64,000 nt of DNA from Rhizobium sp. ARZ01. Its GTDB lineage: Bacteria; Pseudomonadota; Alphaproteobacteria; Rhizobiales; Rhizobiaceae. Under the pieces are notes generated by a model. The model was not told the DNA's origin. It was given only the letters and a program-made list of their open reading frames with translations, and searched no databases. Below are positions 44,562 through 53,447 of the stretch, piece by piece. The stretch covers positions 2,046,001-2,110,000 of the forward strand of contig NZ_JACVAE010000001.1 of the NCBI RefSeq assembly GCF_014851675.1, given 5' to 3'. How positions within the stretch are numbered: position 1 is the first letter of the stretch; each line of letters begins with the position of its first letter. The position numbers were made by a program, and so were the translations under genes.

Positions 44562-45328
44562 ACGGGATGATCCTGAAGGACCGCGTCGCCATCGTCACCG
44601 GCGCCGGCTCCGGCATCGGCCGGGCGGGGGCGGAAATCATGGCCCGCGAGGGCGCGATCGTCTGCATTGTCGATCGTGACGCGGCAGGCGCCGCCGAGAC
44701 CACTGAGCGCATCGTGTCTACCGGCGGAAGGGCGGAAAAGCTCGTGCTTGACGTCACAGACGACATCGCCCTCGAAGCGGCGATCACAGATGTGCTTTCC
44801 CGTCACGGCCGCATCGACATCCTGCACAATCACGCCGGCGCCCAGGTCGCGGGAGACCTCGAGCAGGTCGCTGTCGAGGGCTTTGATCGCTCCTGGAACC
44901 TGAATGTCCGCTCCCATTTTATGGCTGCAAGACTCGTGATGCCGGCGATGAAAAGCCAGGGCAAGGGCGTGATCCTCAACACCTCCTCGTCTTCCGGCGT
45001 GCTCTACGACCGCGAGATGATCGCCTACACGACGACCAAGCACGCCGTCATCGCGATGACGAAGCAGATGGCCGGTGACTATGCGAGATCCGGCATCCGG
45101 GTGAACGCGCTCTGCCCCGGCTGGGTCGATACGCCTTTCAATGCACCCTTCATCGTTCAGATGGGCGGCCGTGGCGCGATCGAGGCCTATGTTCGCGACA
45201 AGGTGCCGATGGGGCGCTGGGCGGATGTCTCGGAAATTGCCGAACCGATCCTGTTCCTCGTCTCGGACCGGTCGAGCTACATGACCGGACAAATCCTGGT
45301 GGTAGACGGCGGCGAGACAGTCGTGTGA
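44558..45328 (+). CDS. short-chain dehydrogenase/reductase
   Basis: This cytosolic oxidoreductase of 256 residues has the Rossmann motif VTGAGSGIG near residue 13, HNHAGAQV in place of NNAG, a Ser-rich TSSSSG segment and the catalytic YTTTK. GTG at 44558 has AGGAG upstream and overlaps the permease stop. Translational coupling to an importer suggests that it oxidises a hydroxyl group of the imported compound; the substrate is not known. Confidence 0.9.
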   Translation: MNGMILKDRVAIVTGAGSGIGRAGAEIMAREGAIVCIVDRDAAGAAETTERIVSTGGRAEKLVLDVTDDIALEAAITDVLSRHGRIDILHNHAGAQVAGDLEQVAVEGFDRSWNLNVRSHFMAARLVMPAMKSQGKGVILNTSSSSGVLYDREMIAYTTTKHAVIAMTKQMAGDYARSGIRVNALCPGWVDTPFNAPFIVQMGGRGAIEAYVRDKVPMGRWADVSEIAEPILFLVSDRSSYMTGQILVVDGGETVV

Positions 45329-45428
45329 CCGAACTGGACGCGCTGTCAAGCAGCACCAGCGCAATAGCATAACGCGCCGGCACGCGCTTGGCCCGCCTTG
45401 TCCAAGGGCGTATATTGACAGGCCATGA

Positions 45429-46223
45429 ATGCGGATGGGGGACGCCGTGCCCGCGCTGCTTCTTTCGCTCCTCTTCTTCGTGACACTTGCTGTTCCGGCC
45501 CATGCCGCGGACGTGGACGCCGCGATCGTGTTTGCCGTCGATGCCTCGGCCTCGGTCGATCGCGCGACCGCGAGGATGCAGCGCGATGGCCATGCGATGG
45601 CGATTTCCGATCCGGCGGTGGTTGCGGCGATTTCGCAAGGTCCCAGCGGCTGCATCGCCGTCACCTACATGGAATGGGCAAGCCCGGGCCAGACGAGATC
45701 GGTCCTGCCCTGGCGTCAGGTGTGCCGTTTGGAAGACGCCCTTTCGGTCGCCCGCGCGATACGCCAATTTGCAAACGACGGAGACAGATGCCGCAGCTAC
45801 TGCGCGACTTCCATATCGGACGCTATCGATTCCGCGAGCACCTTGCTGGACAGGTTCGTCGGCGTCCCTCTGGTGAAGATCATCGATATTTCGGCGAACG
45901 GAACGAACAACGACGGCGCACCGCTTTTTGCAAGTCGCGCGCGAGCGATTGCCCGCGGCTTTACGATCAACGCGATCGTTGCTCCGCAAATCAGATTTGG
46001 CGTGCCCCGCCATCTGACCGATTACTTCGGCGACTTTGTGATTGGCGGCGAAGGCGCATTTGTCATCGAGCCGGAGACGATGGCTGACTACGCCTTCGCC
46101 CTGCGGCGAAAACTGATCAGCGAAATCAGCTTCGCCGTGGATCGCCCCGAACTGGGCCGCGACACTCTACCTATTGGCTGGGTCGGGAAAGCAGCACCCC
46201 GACAAGCGCCTTTCCGTCGGTAA
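45429..46223 (+). CDS. DUF1194 (VWFA-like) exported protein
   Basis: This protein of 264 residues has a signal peptide (cleavage near AHA-AD) and a von-Willebrand-A-like fold: VDAAIVFAVDASASVDR carries the DxSxS metal-site pattern, and later IIDISANGTNNDGAP. Four Cys in the centre could form disulfides in the periplasm. DUF1194 proteins are common in alphaproteobacteria and have no known function. A later start at 45435 or GTG 45447 is possible. Its 3' end overlaps the convergent LssY_C gene by 53 bp. Confidence 0.8.
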   Translation: MRMGDAVPALLLSLLFFVTLAVPAHAADVDAAIVFAVDASASVDRATARMQRDGHAMAISDPAVVAAISQGPSGCIAVTYMEWASPGQTRSVLPWRQVCRLEDALSVARAIRQFANDGDRCRSYCATSISDAIDSASTLLDRFVGVPLVKIIDISANGTNNDGAPLFASRARAIARGFTINAIVAPQIRFGVPRHLTDYFGDFVIGGEGAFVIEPETMADYAFALRRKLISEISFAVDRPELGRDTLPIGWVGKAAPRQAPFRR

Positions 46224-46884
46224 AATAGGGATCGCCGCCGCCGTTGCGGCCGCTCGCCGTCGCGCCGATGCCGGCGACCTCGTATGTCGAGGAAAGCTGG
46301 CCGGCCTTGCCCAGATCTCCGATGACGAGATCGCGCTCCGCGTCGACATCGGGTCCGATGTGGTGGGTGATCTGGCCTGTGTCGTGGCTGAGGCCTACCC
46401 CGCGATCGAAGCTTGCCGAACCGAGCCAGAGCGGGCGACCGTCGGTGCCGGTGCGCTCGGTCAGCCAAAAACGGACGTGGTTGCGTTCGTCGGCGCTTCG
46501 TCCCACCGGCTTCTCGAAGGCAAGATCCTGCTTTCGCCCCTCGAAGAAGAGCGGACTGACCGGCGCGTCGAGGTCCGGCCGGTCCAGAACCACACTCAGG
46601 CCGATATCGATCGATGACCGCAGGGTGATTTTATCTGCTGGATCCCAACCGGCCGCAGCAAAGGCGCGGATCACCTCCTCCTTGGAGCCGACAAGGCCGA
46701 CATTGATGGGATCTCCCGGAATGTCGTCAGCGGTGGTGGTGACCATGCTGCTCAGGCTTCCGATGCGCTTTGCATCCCGAAAAATCCATATCTCCGGCAC
46801 AAGGAAATAGCTGACGAGCAGATAAACCGCCGCCAGGGCCAGGAGGCTCACAAGTGTGAAGCGGATCTTTGTGCGGTGACGCAT
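46171..46884 (-). CDS. LssY C-terminal domain protein, membrane anchored
   Basis: This protein of 237 residues has one N-terminal membrane helix (residues 10-30) and a soluble LssY_C domain (DPINVGLVGSKEEVIRAFAAAGW, then HVRFWLTERTGTDGRPLWLGSASFDRGVG). The domain is often attached to PAP2 phosphatases or DedA proteins; here it stands alone. Function is unknown; a role in envelope lipid metabolism is guessed for the family. Its last 53 bp overlap the DUF1194 gene tail to tail. Confidence 0.8.
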   Translation of the reverse strand: MRHRTKIRFTLVSLLALAAVYLLVSYFLVPEIWIFRDAKRIGSLSSMVTTTADDIPGDPINVGLVGSKEEVIRAFAAAGWDPADKITLRSSIDIGLSVVLDRPDLDAPVSPLFFEGRKQDLAFEKPVGRSADERNHVRFWLTERTGTDGRPLWLGSASFDRGVGLSHDTGQITHHIGPDVDAERDLVIGDLGKAGQLSSTYEVAGIGATASGRNGGGDPYFTDGKALVGVLLSRPSQ

Positions 46885-47063
46885 TTCGCCCCCTGGCTAC
46901 CGTCTTGTACTTGGAGCAACAACACCGTGTTACGGCACGCTGCAATCGGCGCTCAAGCAGTACAGCCTCCGAACATGCCTGCAAAGCGGCACCATGTCGA
47001 GATCCGTCCGCCCGCGCGGGGCGTAGTTCCCGCGTTGATCAGCGGACTAACGGAAGCTTCATA

Positions 47064-47783
47064 TCAAGGTGTCCTTGCGGCTTTCAGCGCCTCAACCACC
47101 CGGTCCGCCATCGACGCACAGCGTGCGCCATCGAAGGGAAAGAGGGCCGAAAGCGATCCGGCCAGTTGTCTTTCAATCGCCGCGCGCATCAGCTTGCGCG
47201 CCCGGTGCAGCCGTGTCTTGACCGTCTCGCTGCGGAGGTCGAGATGCAATGCCGTGTCATGCGTGCTCATCCCTTCCACGTCCCGCAGGACGAATACCGC
47301 CCGAAATTCCGGAGGCAGGCTGTCGACGGCACGCTCCAGCAGGAAACGCGCCTGGCTGCGCGCAAGCTCGGTTTCCGGATCACTTGTCCAAGGGGATATC
47401 GGGAAGCGCAACACCTCACCTCCATCCGATCCACCGCGTTGCATCTCAAGCTCCTCGAGGCCTGTCGTTGTTTTCCGGCGGCGCACACGGCCGAGCGCTT
47501 CGTTGACGGCGATCCGCGTCAGCCAGGTCGAAAACTGCGCTTCCCGTCTGAAAGTCTCCAGATGGGTGAACGCCTGAACATAGGTTGCCTGGACGATATC
47601 CTCGGCTTCGGCATCGTTGCGGACGATCGCCCGCGCAGCCCGGAAAAGACGCCGATTGTGGCGCTGGACGATCACGCGGATAGCGGCCTCATCGTCGGCC
47701 CTCGCAAGCTCGACAAGCGCCATATCGGAGAGCGCCGTGATGTCCGCACCCGGCTTTTCGATCCTGCGAGGTGCCGCGCTCAT
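47064..47783 (-). CDS. ECF-type RNA polymerase sigma factor
   Basis: This sigma-70-family protein of 239 residues has region 2 at about 30-100 (RHNRRLFRAARAIVRNDAEA, then AFTHLETFRREAQFSTWLTRIA) and region 4 at about 145-200 (SLPPEFRAVFVLRDVEGMS, then ETVKTRLHRARKLMR). A short C-terminal tail (FPFDGARC) follows. ATG at 47783 has GGGAG at good spacing. It is the third gene of a leftward set with DUF4142 and cupredoxin genes. No anti-sigma factor is recognisable beside it, unless DUF4142 plays that part, so control may be by transcription or by its own C-terminus. Confidence 0.9.
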   Translation of the reverse strand: MSAAPRRIEKPGADITALSDMALVELARADDEAAIRVIVQRHNRRLFRAARAIVRNDAEAEDIVQATYVQAFTHLETFRREAQFSTWLTRIAVNEALGRVRRRKTTTGLEELEMQRGGSDGGEVLRFPISPWTSDPETELARSQARFLLERAVDSLPPEFRAVFVLRDVEGMSTHDTALHLDLRSETVKTRLHRARKLMRAAIERQLAGSLSALFPFDGARCASMADRVVEALKAARTP

Positions 47784-47820
47784 GATCGTCTCCCGCTTTC
47801 TGTTGCCCAAGTATCCGGCA

Positions 47821-48147
47821 TCACGGCTCGACCTCCAGCTTGCCTTTCATCGCAGGATGGAACCGGCAATAATAGTCGGTCACGCCGGCCACGGTGATCG
47901 TCTCGCGCTTTTCCGCTTTCGGCGGCAGATCGACGTTGAAGCTGCCGGCGCGCGCCGTGGCCGTATGCCGAAATATATCATCGTTCTTCCAAACGACCAC
48001 ATCGCCGGCCTTCAACTGGATCGACGCCGGGATGAATTTCATCCCGGCAATCGTGATCTGGTGTTCCGTCGCAACCGCAGACGACACCGGGAGGAGAAGC
48101 AGCGCCATGACCACGCCTGCCACTCCCTTAAAAAGGGCGAGTTTCAT
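47821..48147 (-). CDS. periplasmic cupredoxin (plastocyanin/azurin-like)
   Basis: This protein of 108 residues has a Sec signal peptide (cleavage near AVATE) and a small beta-barrel with type 1 copper ligands: a His in FRHTATAR, then Cys, His and Met in YYCRFHPAMKG. It may carry electrons or bind copper in the periplasm. Only 8 bp separate it from the DUF4142 gene upstream and 37 bp from the sigma factor gene downstream, so all three are probably one transcript. Confidence 0.88.
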   Translation of the reverse strand: MKLALFKGVAGVVMALLLLPVSSAVATEHQITIAGMKFIPASIQLKAGDVVVWKNDDIFRHTATARAGSFNVDLPPKAEKRETITVAGVTDYYCRFHPAMKGKLEVEP

Positions 48148-48155
48148 CGGCGCAC

Positions 48156-48677
48156 CTAGTCGACCGTGGAGGCGAGATGCTCGGCATGTGCCTGGTGCTG
48201 CTGGAAGAGCGCCAGCCCGGTTTCCAACAGCGCCTTGAGTTCCGCATTCTGTGCAGACGGGATCAGTGTGTCCGCCAAAGCGCCATTGACCGTCCTATGG
48301 TAGGCCACCTCGTTGGCGATGTAGGCCTTGTCGAAGGCGGGCCCATCCAGCGAGGCAAGCGTTTCGCGCTCCTTCGCAGCGCTGGCCGTAAGCGACTGGC
48401 TGATGGCGTTGTCCTCAGGCGTAACGTTCAGTTTCTTGACGAGCGCCAGCGCCTGTTCGTTGACGGCCTTGTGGTCCCGCTCCATCGTCTTTGCGAACTC
48501 GAGCACTTCGGCATTCTTGCTCTTCGTCAGCGCCTGTTGGGCCGCCTCGACATCGATGTTTCCTGCCGTGTAGGCGATGTGGGCGATCTGCAGATCGTTC
48601 GGCTTGGCATCTGCCGCAACGGCAACACCGCCGAAAGCCGCGGCCAGGAAGGTTGCGGCGAGAAGTCGTTTCAGCAT
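48156..48677 (-). CDS. DUF4142 exported protein
   Basis: This protein of 173 residues has a signal peptide (cleavage at AVAAD) and a helical ferritin-like DUF4142 domain, with helix-forming repeats of His and Glu (MERDHKAVNEQ, YHRTVN, HQAHAEHLA). ATG at 48677 is chosen because AAGGAG lies 7 nt upstream; the ATG two codons earlier is too close to it. Families of this kind are induced by stress in soil bacteria, and no activity is established. First gene of the set with cupredoxin and ECF sigma factor. Confidence 0.85.
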   Translation of the reverse strand: MLKRLLAATFLAAAFGGVAVAADAKPNDLQIAHIAYTAGNIDVEAAQQALTKSKNAEVLEFAKTMERDHKAVNEQALALVKKLNVTPEDNAISQSLTASAAKERETLASLDGPAFDKAYIANEVAYHRTVNGALADTLIPSAQNAELKALLETGLALFQQHQAHAEHLASTVD

Positions 48678-48883
48678 GGTCATTCTCCTTGAGGGTTCAC
48701 AATCGTTAGCTGCCTCTCGGAACTAGGTTTTCCGAAGACAGGTATTGGATGCGGATGCAGCCAAAAGGTTCCCGGAAAATTTCATCCGCCTGCAACAGCG
48801 CCCTTGTGCAGGCCGATATTTCCGGTTGAATGCGCGAAGGGCCTCGCTCTGCCGAGCGGCCTTTTGAAAGAAGAGAAGGTTAG

Positions 48884-49489
48884 ATGGCGCCGATCAAGGT
48901 TGACCCCGACAAGGTTCACGAATTCGAGGACGCAGCCGCATTTTACACCTGGCTCGGATCTCACCATGACAGCCAGAACGAAGTCTGGATCAAGGTGCAC
49001 AAGGTAGCCTCCGGACTGAAGTCGATCACTCCCGTCGAAGCCATCGACGTCGTTCTTTGCTGGGGCTGGATCGACGGTATCCGCAAGGCATTCGACGAAA
49101 AGAGCTTCCTGCAGCGCTACACGCCGCGGGGCAAAAAGAGCACCTGGAGCGCGATCAACGTCGACAACGTCGCCCGCCTGATCGCCGAGGGGCGGATGAC
49201 GGAACACGGGCTGAAGGAAGTCGACGAAGCCAAAGCAGACGGGCGCTGGGATCGCGCCTATGCCAGCGGCAAGGATATGCACATCCCTGAGGATCTGCAG
49301 GCGGCCATCGATGCCGAGCCCAAAGCGAGGGAGATGCTGCAAAAACTCAGCAAGCAGAACAGGTTCGCGCTGGCGTTCCGCGTCCACAACATGAAGACCG
49401 AGGCTGGACGAAAGCGGAAGATCGAAGCCTTCGTGGATATGCTGAAGCGCGGCGAGACGATTTACCCGCAGGGGAAGAAATCGGCCTAG
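48884..49489 (+). CDS. YdeI/OmpD-associated family protein
   Basis: This cytosolic protein of 201 residues contains the DUF1801-like/OmdA region: VHEFEDAAAFYTWLGSHH, then LCWGWIDGIRKAFDEKSFLQRYTPRGKKSTWSAINVDN (the best conserved part), and a basic C-terminal helix RKRKIEAFVDMLKRGE. Members are widespread and have been linked to resistance to polymyxin or stress, with no known mechanism. It stands alone, rightward. Confidence 0.85.
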   Translation: MAPIKVDPDKVHEFEDAAAFYTWLGSHHDSQNEVWIKVHKVASGLKSITPVEAIDVVLCWGWIDGIRKAFDEKSFLQRYTPRGKKSTWSAINVDNVARLIAEGRMTEHGLKEVDEAKADGRWDRAYASGKDMHIPEDLQAAIDAEPKAREMLQKLSKQNRFALAFRVHNMKTEAGRKRKIEAFVDMLKRGETIYPQGKKSA

Positions 49490-49653
49490 AGCGCGTCGCG
49501 CCCGCGTGGATTCCGCGGTGCGCGAAACCGCTGACATTTGATCATACGCACCGGTGATTGAGGGTCACCTACTACCCGCCCGATGTCGAATATTGGCTTC
49601 AAACCCGCCACATCTGCGGCCCACTTGAATCGATCTTTGAAGCGCCTGACCGA

Positions 49654-50628
49654 TTACCCCTTCCCCACCGTCCTGAGACGCCGCCGCGTCTCCGTGGGGC
49701 TTTCGTGGTAGTGCGCGCGATAGCTGCGCGAGAATGCGGAAGACGAGTTGAACCCGGTCACAGCGGCGATGTCGGCGAATTCGTTCTTCGTCTCGATCAC
49801 CTTCCGTCGCGCCGCGTTAAGGCGAAGTGCGAGGTAATGCTGGTGCGGTGCGACCCCCATCGTCTCATGGAAAAGATCCTGCAGGTAGCGCGCGCTGATA
49901 CCGATGCGGCGCGCAAGACGGGCAAGGGTCATGGGTACCTCAACCGTCTCCTCCATCAGGCGCACCGCCTGGCTGACGCGATGATCGGCGACGCGCATGT
50001 TGCCAAGCGCCGGCACCTGCAGCAGTCCGCCGGTACGCTCGTGCTCGTAGATGAACAGCCGCGAAACCTCGAGCGCCAGCGAATAGCCTTGCCGGCGGCG
50101 AATGACCTCCAGCATCAGGTCCAGCGTCGGCAGCGAGCCGCCGGTGGTGATCCGCTTGCCGTCGATGACGTACCGCTCCCTGAGAACGGTGATCTGCGGA
50201 TAGGCCGCGGCGAAGTCCTCCATGTCCTCCCAGTGGATCGTGACGGAATGCCCGTCGAGCAGGCTCGCCTCCGCCAGGAGCCAGCTGCCTGATTCGATGC
50301 CCGCCATCATCGTGCGATACCGCGCTGTCCTCGAAAGTTGCATACGCAAGGCGGGCGTCGCACTCTCCTCCCACTGGTAGCTCGACAGGATGAACAGCGG
50401 CACCGTCTCCTGCTCGGGCCGAAACGGCCCGTCGACGGGCACGGGAATCCGGCTCCTCGTCTCGATCGCAGCGCCATCAGGCGAAAAAATCCGCCAGCGA
50501 TAGAGCTCTTGACCGGAAATGCGGTTTGCTGCGCGGAGCGGCTCGATCAGCGAGGCGACTAGGATCAGATTCGTCTCCGGTAGGATAAGAATGTCCAATT
50601 CTAGCGTCTCGGAAGATGGATCGAGCAT
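49654..50628 (-). CDS. cdhR: GlxA-family AraC-type regulator (carnitine regulator CdhR type)
   Basis: This regulator of 324 residues has an N-terminal DJ-1/PfpI-like domain (residues 5-180, LELDILILPETNLILVASLI) and a C-terminal AraC HTH (about 210-315, with TLARLARRIGISARYLQDLF and NSSSAFSRSYRAHYHESP). In Pseudomonas a protein of this build, CdhR, activates carnitine catabolism. The frame is open far upstream; ATG at 50628 has GGAG 9 nt before it. It is divergent from the carnitine gene set, which supports the assignment, though the specific effector is inferred. Confidence 0.85.
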   Translation of the reverse strand: MLDPSSETLELDILILPETNLILVASLIEPLRAANRISGQELYRWRIFSPDGAAIETRSRIPVPVDGPFRPEQETVPLFILSSYQWEESATPALRMQLSRTARYRTMMAGIESGSWLLAEASLLDGHSVTIHWEDMEDFAAAYPQITVLRERYVIDGKRITTGGSLPTLDLMLEVIRRRQGYSLALEVSRLFIYEHERTGGLLQVPALGNMRVADHRVSQAVRLMEETVEVPMTLARLARRIGISARYLQDLFHETMGVAPHQHYLALRLNAARRKVIETKNEFADIAAVTGFNSSSAFSRSYRAHYHESPTETRRRLRTVGKG

Positions 50629-50740
50629 TTGTGCAAACTCCACTAGCATCGCCGAATGTGTAAAGGATGGAACCGATAATGGAAAGCATGAGAAGTTTCC
50701 TTGGCACGTAATGGGCGCGAGGAAATCTGGGAGATACGAA

Positions 50741-51643
50741 ATGCCCCTCGCCATGAATCGCGATGTCTTCATCACCTGTGCCGTCACCGGCTCGGGCGAC
50801 ACTGCCAACAAATCCCGCCATGTTCCGCGCTCGCCCAAGGAAATCGCGGAAGCCGCCGTCGAAGCCGCCAAGGCCGGCGCGGCCATCGTCCACTGCCACG
50901 TCCGCGATCCGGAAACCGGCGCGCCCTCCCGCCGCAACGATCTCTACAAGGAAGTCACCGACCGTATCCGCCAGGCGGAAGTCGACGTCGTGCTGAACCT
51001 GACCGCCGGCATGGGCGGCGACATCATATTCGGTGATGTCGAAAGCCCGCTGCCGTTCAAGGAAAAAGGCACCGACATGGTCGGCGCCACCGAGCGCGTC
51101 TCGCACGTTGCCGAATGCCTGCCGGAAATCTGCACGCTCGATTGCGGTACGATGAACTTCTCGCTCGGCGACTACGTCATGACCAACACGCCGTCGATGC
51201 TGCGGGCCATGGCCAAGCAGATGACCGATCTCGGCGTGCGCCCCGAAATCGAGGCCTTCGACACCGGTCACCTCTGGTTCGCCAAGCAACTGGTCGAGGA
51301 AGGTCTGATCGAGGACCCGGTACTGATCCAGCTCTGCATGGGCATTCCGTGGGGCGCGCCTGACGATCTCAATACCTACATGGCCATGGTCAACAACGTG
51401 CCTGACAACTGGACCTTCTCGGCGTTTTCGATCGGCCGCAACGCGCTTGCCTACCCGGCGGCCGCCGTACTTGCCGGTGGCAACGTCCGCGTTGGTCTCG
51501 AAGACAACCTCTATGTCGGCAAGGGCCAGCTCGCGACCAACGGGCAGCTCGTGGAAAAGGCAGTTACCGTGATCGAGAACATGGGTGCCCGCGTCATCGG
51601 CCCGGCCGAGGTGCGTGAGAAGCTGAAGCTGACGAAGCGATAG
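50741..51643 (+). CDS. BKACE (DUF849) beta-keto acid cleavage enzyme, 3-dehydrocarnitine type
   Basis: This cytosolic zinc enzyme of 300 residues has the HCH metal pair at 51-53 (IVHCHVRDPETG) and the NLTAGMGGD loop typical of DUF849. BKACE enzymes transfer a beta-keto acid's acyl part to CoA from acetyl-CoA. In carnitine breakdown, 3-dehydrocarnitine plus acetyl-CoA gives betainyl-CoA and acetoacetate. The next gene makes the substrate and hydrolyses the product, which strongly suggests this role. ATG at 50741 has GGGAG 7 nt upstream. It opens the operon divergent from cdhR. Confidence 0.9.
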   Translation: MPLAMNRDVFITCAVTGSGDTANKSRHVPRSPKEIAEAAVEAAKAGAAIVHCHVRDPETGAPSRRNDLYKEVTDRIRQAEVDVVLNLTAGMGGDIIFGDVESPLPFKEKGTDMVGATERVSHVAECLPEICTLDCGTMNFSLGDYVMTNTPSMLRAMAKQMTDLGVRPEIEAFDTGHLWFAKQLVEEGLIEDPVLIQLCMGIPWGAPDDLNTYMAMVNNVPDNWTFSAFSIGRNALAYPAAAVLAGGNVRVGLEDNLYVGKGQLATNGQLVEKAVTVIENMGARVIGPAEVREKLKLTKR

Positions 51644-51746
51644 GCACGGACACCCGGCGCGGCGACTTGTCAGCAGAAACAGCCAAGTTTGTTTCGGTTC
51701 CCGTCGCCGCAGCCGCACACAACGATAAGTTCGAGGGAACGACCAC

Positions 51747-53237
51747 ATGACCAAAATCCAAAAAGCAGCCTGCATCGGCGGCGGCGTCATCGGCGGGGCT
51801 TGGGCTGCACGCTTCGTGCTGGCAGGCATTGATGTCAGCATCTTCGACCCGCACCCCGAGGCCGAGCGCATCATCGGCGAAGTGATGGCGAATGCCGAAC
51901 GCGCCTATGGCATGCTGACCATGGCGCCGCTGCCACCGAAGGGTAAGGTGATCTTCTGCAAGAGCATTGAAGAGGCCGTGCAAGGCGCTGACTGGATTCA
52001 GGAAAGCGTGCCCGAGCGGGTGGATCTGAAACGCGGCGTCATCACGCAGATCGACGCTGCTGCCGATCCGAAGGCGCTCATCGGCTCTTCGACATCGGGC
52101 ATCATGCCGACCGACCTGCAGCGCGACATGAAGCATCCCGAGCGCATGTTCGTCGCTCACCCCTATAACCCCGTCTACCTCCTGCCGCTCGCCGAACTCG
52201 TCGGCGGCCAGAAGACGGCGAAGGCGACCCTCGAAGACGCCAAGGCGAAGCTCGCGACCATCGGCATGAAGGGCGTGATCATCCAGAAGGAGATCGAAGC
52301 CTTCGTCGGCGACCGTCTTCTCGAAGCGGTGTGGCGTGAAGGTCTCTGGCTGATCAAGGACGACATCTGCGACACCGAAACGCTCGACGATGTGATCCGC
52401 TACTCGTTTGGCATGCGCTGGGCGCAGATGGGCATGTTCGAGACCTACCGCATCGCCGGCGGCGAGGCCGGCATGCGCCACTTCATCGCCCAGTTCGGCC
52501 CCTGCCTGTCCTGGCCCTGGACGAAGCTCACGGATGTCGTCGACCTGACCGACGAACTGGTCGACAAGATCGCCAACCAGTCCGACGCCCAGTCCGGCGC
52601 CCGCGGCATCCGCGAGCTGGAGCGCATCCGCGACCAGAACCTCGTCGGCATCATGCACGCGCTGAAGGCCGGCGATGACGGCCGCGGCTGGGGCGCAGGC
52701 AAGCTGCTCGCCGAGTTCGAGGATCATCTCTGGGCCAACGCGAAGAAGCCGGAGATCGATCTCGGAGCGGCCAGGCCGCTGCATATCCTCGACACCAAGG
52801 TCAACGCCGCATGGGTCGATTACAACGGCCATATGACCGAGCACCGCTACCTGCAGGTCTTCGGCGACACCTCCGATGGCGTGCTGCGCCTGATCGGCGT
52901 CGACCTGGACTATGTCCGTGACGGCCACAGCTACTACACGGTCGAGACCCACATCCGGAATCTCGGCGAGGCCAAGCTCGGCGATGCGCTCTACTCGACC
53001 TGCCAGATTCTGTCGTCGGACGAAAAGCGCCTGCACATCTTCTCGACCATTTACAACGCCGAGACGAAGCAAGCTGTTGCCACGGCCGAACAGATGATGC
53101 TGCATGTCGACAGCAAGGCCGGCAAGGCGGTGCCTGCGCCCGGCAAGGTGCTCGACAAGCTGGCCACGCTGACCAAGGCCCATTCGACACTACCGCTGCC
53201 GGAAGGCGCTGGTCGGCACGTCGGGCAGAAACGATAG
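51747..53237 (+). CDS. lcdH: L-carnitine 3-dehydrogenase fused to betainyl-CoA thioesterase
   Basis: This is a two-domain protein of 496 residues. Residues 1-320 are a 3-hydroxyacyl-CoA-dehydrogenase-like NAD enzyme (IGGGVIGGAWAARF at 10-22, QESVPERVDLKRGVI, MFVAHPYNPVYLLPLAELVGG). Residues about 345-475 are a hot-dog thioesterase (ILDTKVNAAWVDYNGHMTEHRYL). Such a fusion was characterised in the carnitine pathway of Sinorhizobium meliloti. It oxidises L-carnitine to 3-dehydrocarnitine and, after the BKACE step, would release glycine betaine from betainyl-CoA. In Pseudomonas the two parts are separate genes. Confidence 0.92.
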   Translation: MTKIQKAACIGGGVIGGAWAARFVLAGIDVSIFDPHPEAERIIGEVMANAERAYGMLTMAPLPPKGKVIFCKSIEEAVQGADWIQESVPERVDLKRGVITQIDAAADPKALIGSSTSGIMPTDLQRDMKHPERMFVAHPYNPVYLLPLAELVGGQKTAKATLEDAKAKLATIGMKGVIIQKEIEAFVGDRLLEAVWREGLWLIKDDICDTETLDDVIRYSFGMRWAQMGMFETYRIAGGEAGMRHFIAQFGPCLSWPWTKLTDVVDLTDELVDKIANQSDAQSGARGIRELERIRDQNLVGIMHALKAGDDGRGWGAGKLLAEFEDHLWANAKKPEIDLGAARPLHILDTKVNAAWVDYNGHMTEHRYLQVFGDTSDGVLRLIGVDLDYVRDGHSYYTVETHIRNLGEAKLGDALYSTCQILSSDEKRLHIFSTIYNAETKQAVATAEQMMLHVDSKAGKAVPAPGKVLDKLATLTKAHSTLPLPEGAGRHVGQKR

Positions 53238-53258
53238 CGACCACGGAACGGGGGGCGA

Positions 53259-53414
53259 TTGCCCCTCATCCGCCTGCCGGCACCTTCTCCCCGTAAACTG
53301 GGAGAAGGGACAAGCCGTATCCGCCCGGACTTCGTTTGGAGGAAGACGAACCGGGCGAGCGCCGACCTGATCCCCTCTCCCCGCCTGCGGGGAGAGGGCT
53401 AGGGTGAGGGGCAA
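53259..53414. repeat. 156-bp RIME-like palindromic mosaic element
   Basis: The outer ends TTGCCCCTCA (53259-53268) and TGAGGGGCAA (53405-53414) are exact inverted repeats. Inside are three further dyads: CCTTCTCCC/GGGAGAAGG (53283-53308), GCCCGG with TTCGT matched to ACGAA with CCGGGC (about 53326-53356), and CCCTCTCCCCG/CGGGGAGAGGG. It fills the gap between the carnitine dehydrogenase and acyl-CoA dehydrogenase genes. Its core recurs at 30160. Confidence 0.65.
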
Positions 53415-53447
53415 GCGGCGCGCAAAAGGAAAACGAGGGAGAACACC

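Noticed and set aside
50667..50684. Repeat ATGGAA at 12-bp spacing between cdhR and the carnitine genes
   Set aside because: Too short and too degenerate to call an AraC-type operator, although a site is expected in this region.
51594..53183. 529-codon open frame opposite the carnitine dehydrogenase gene
   Set aside because: Antisense shadow of a clearly conserved gene, with no family features.
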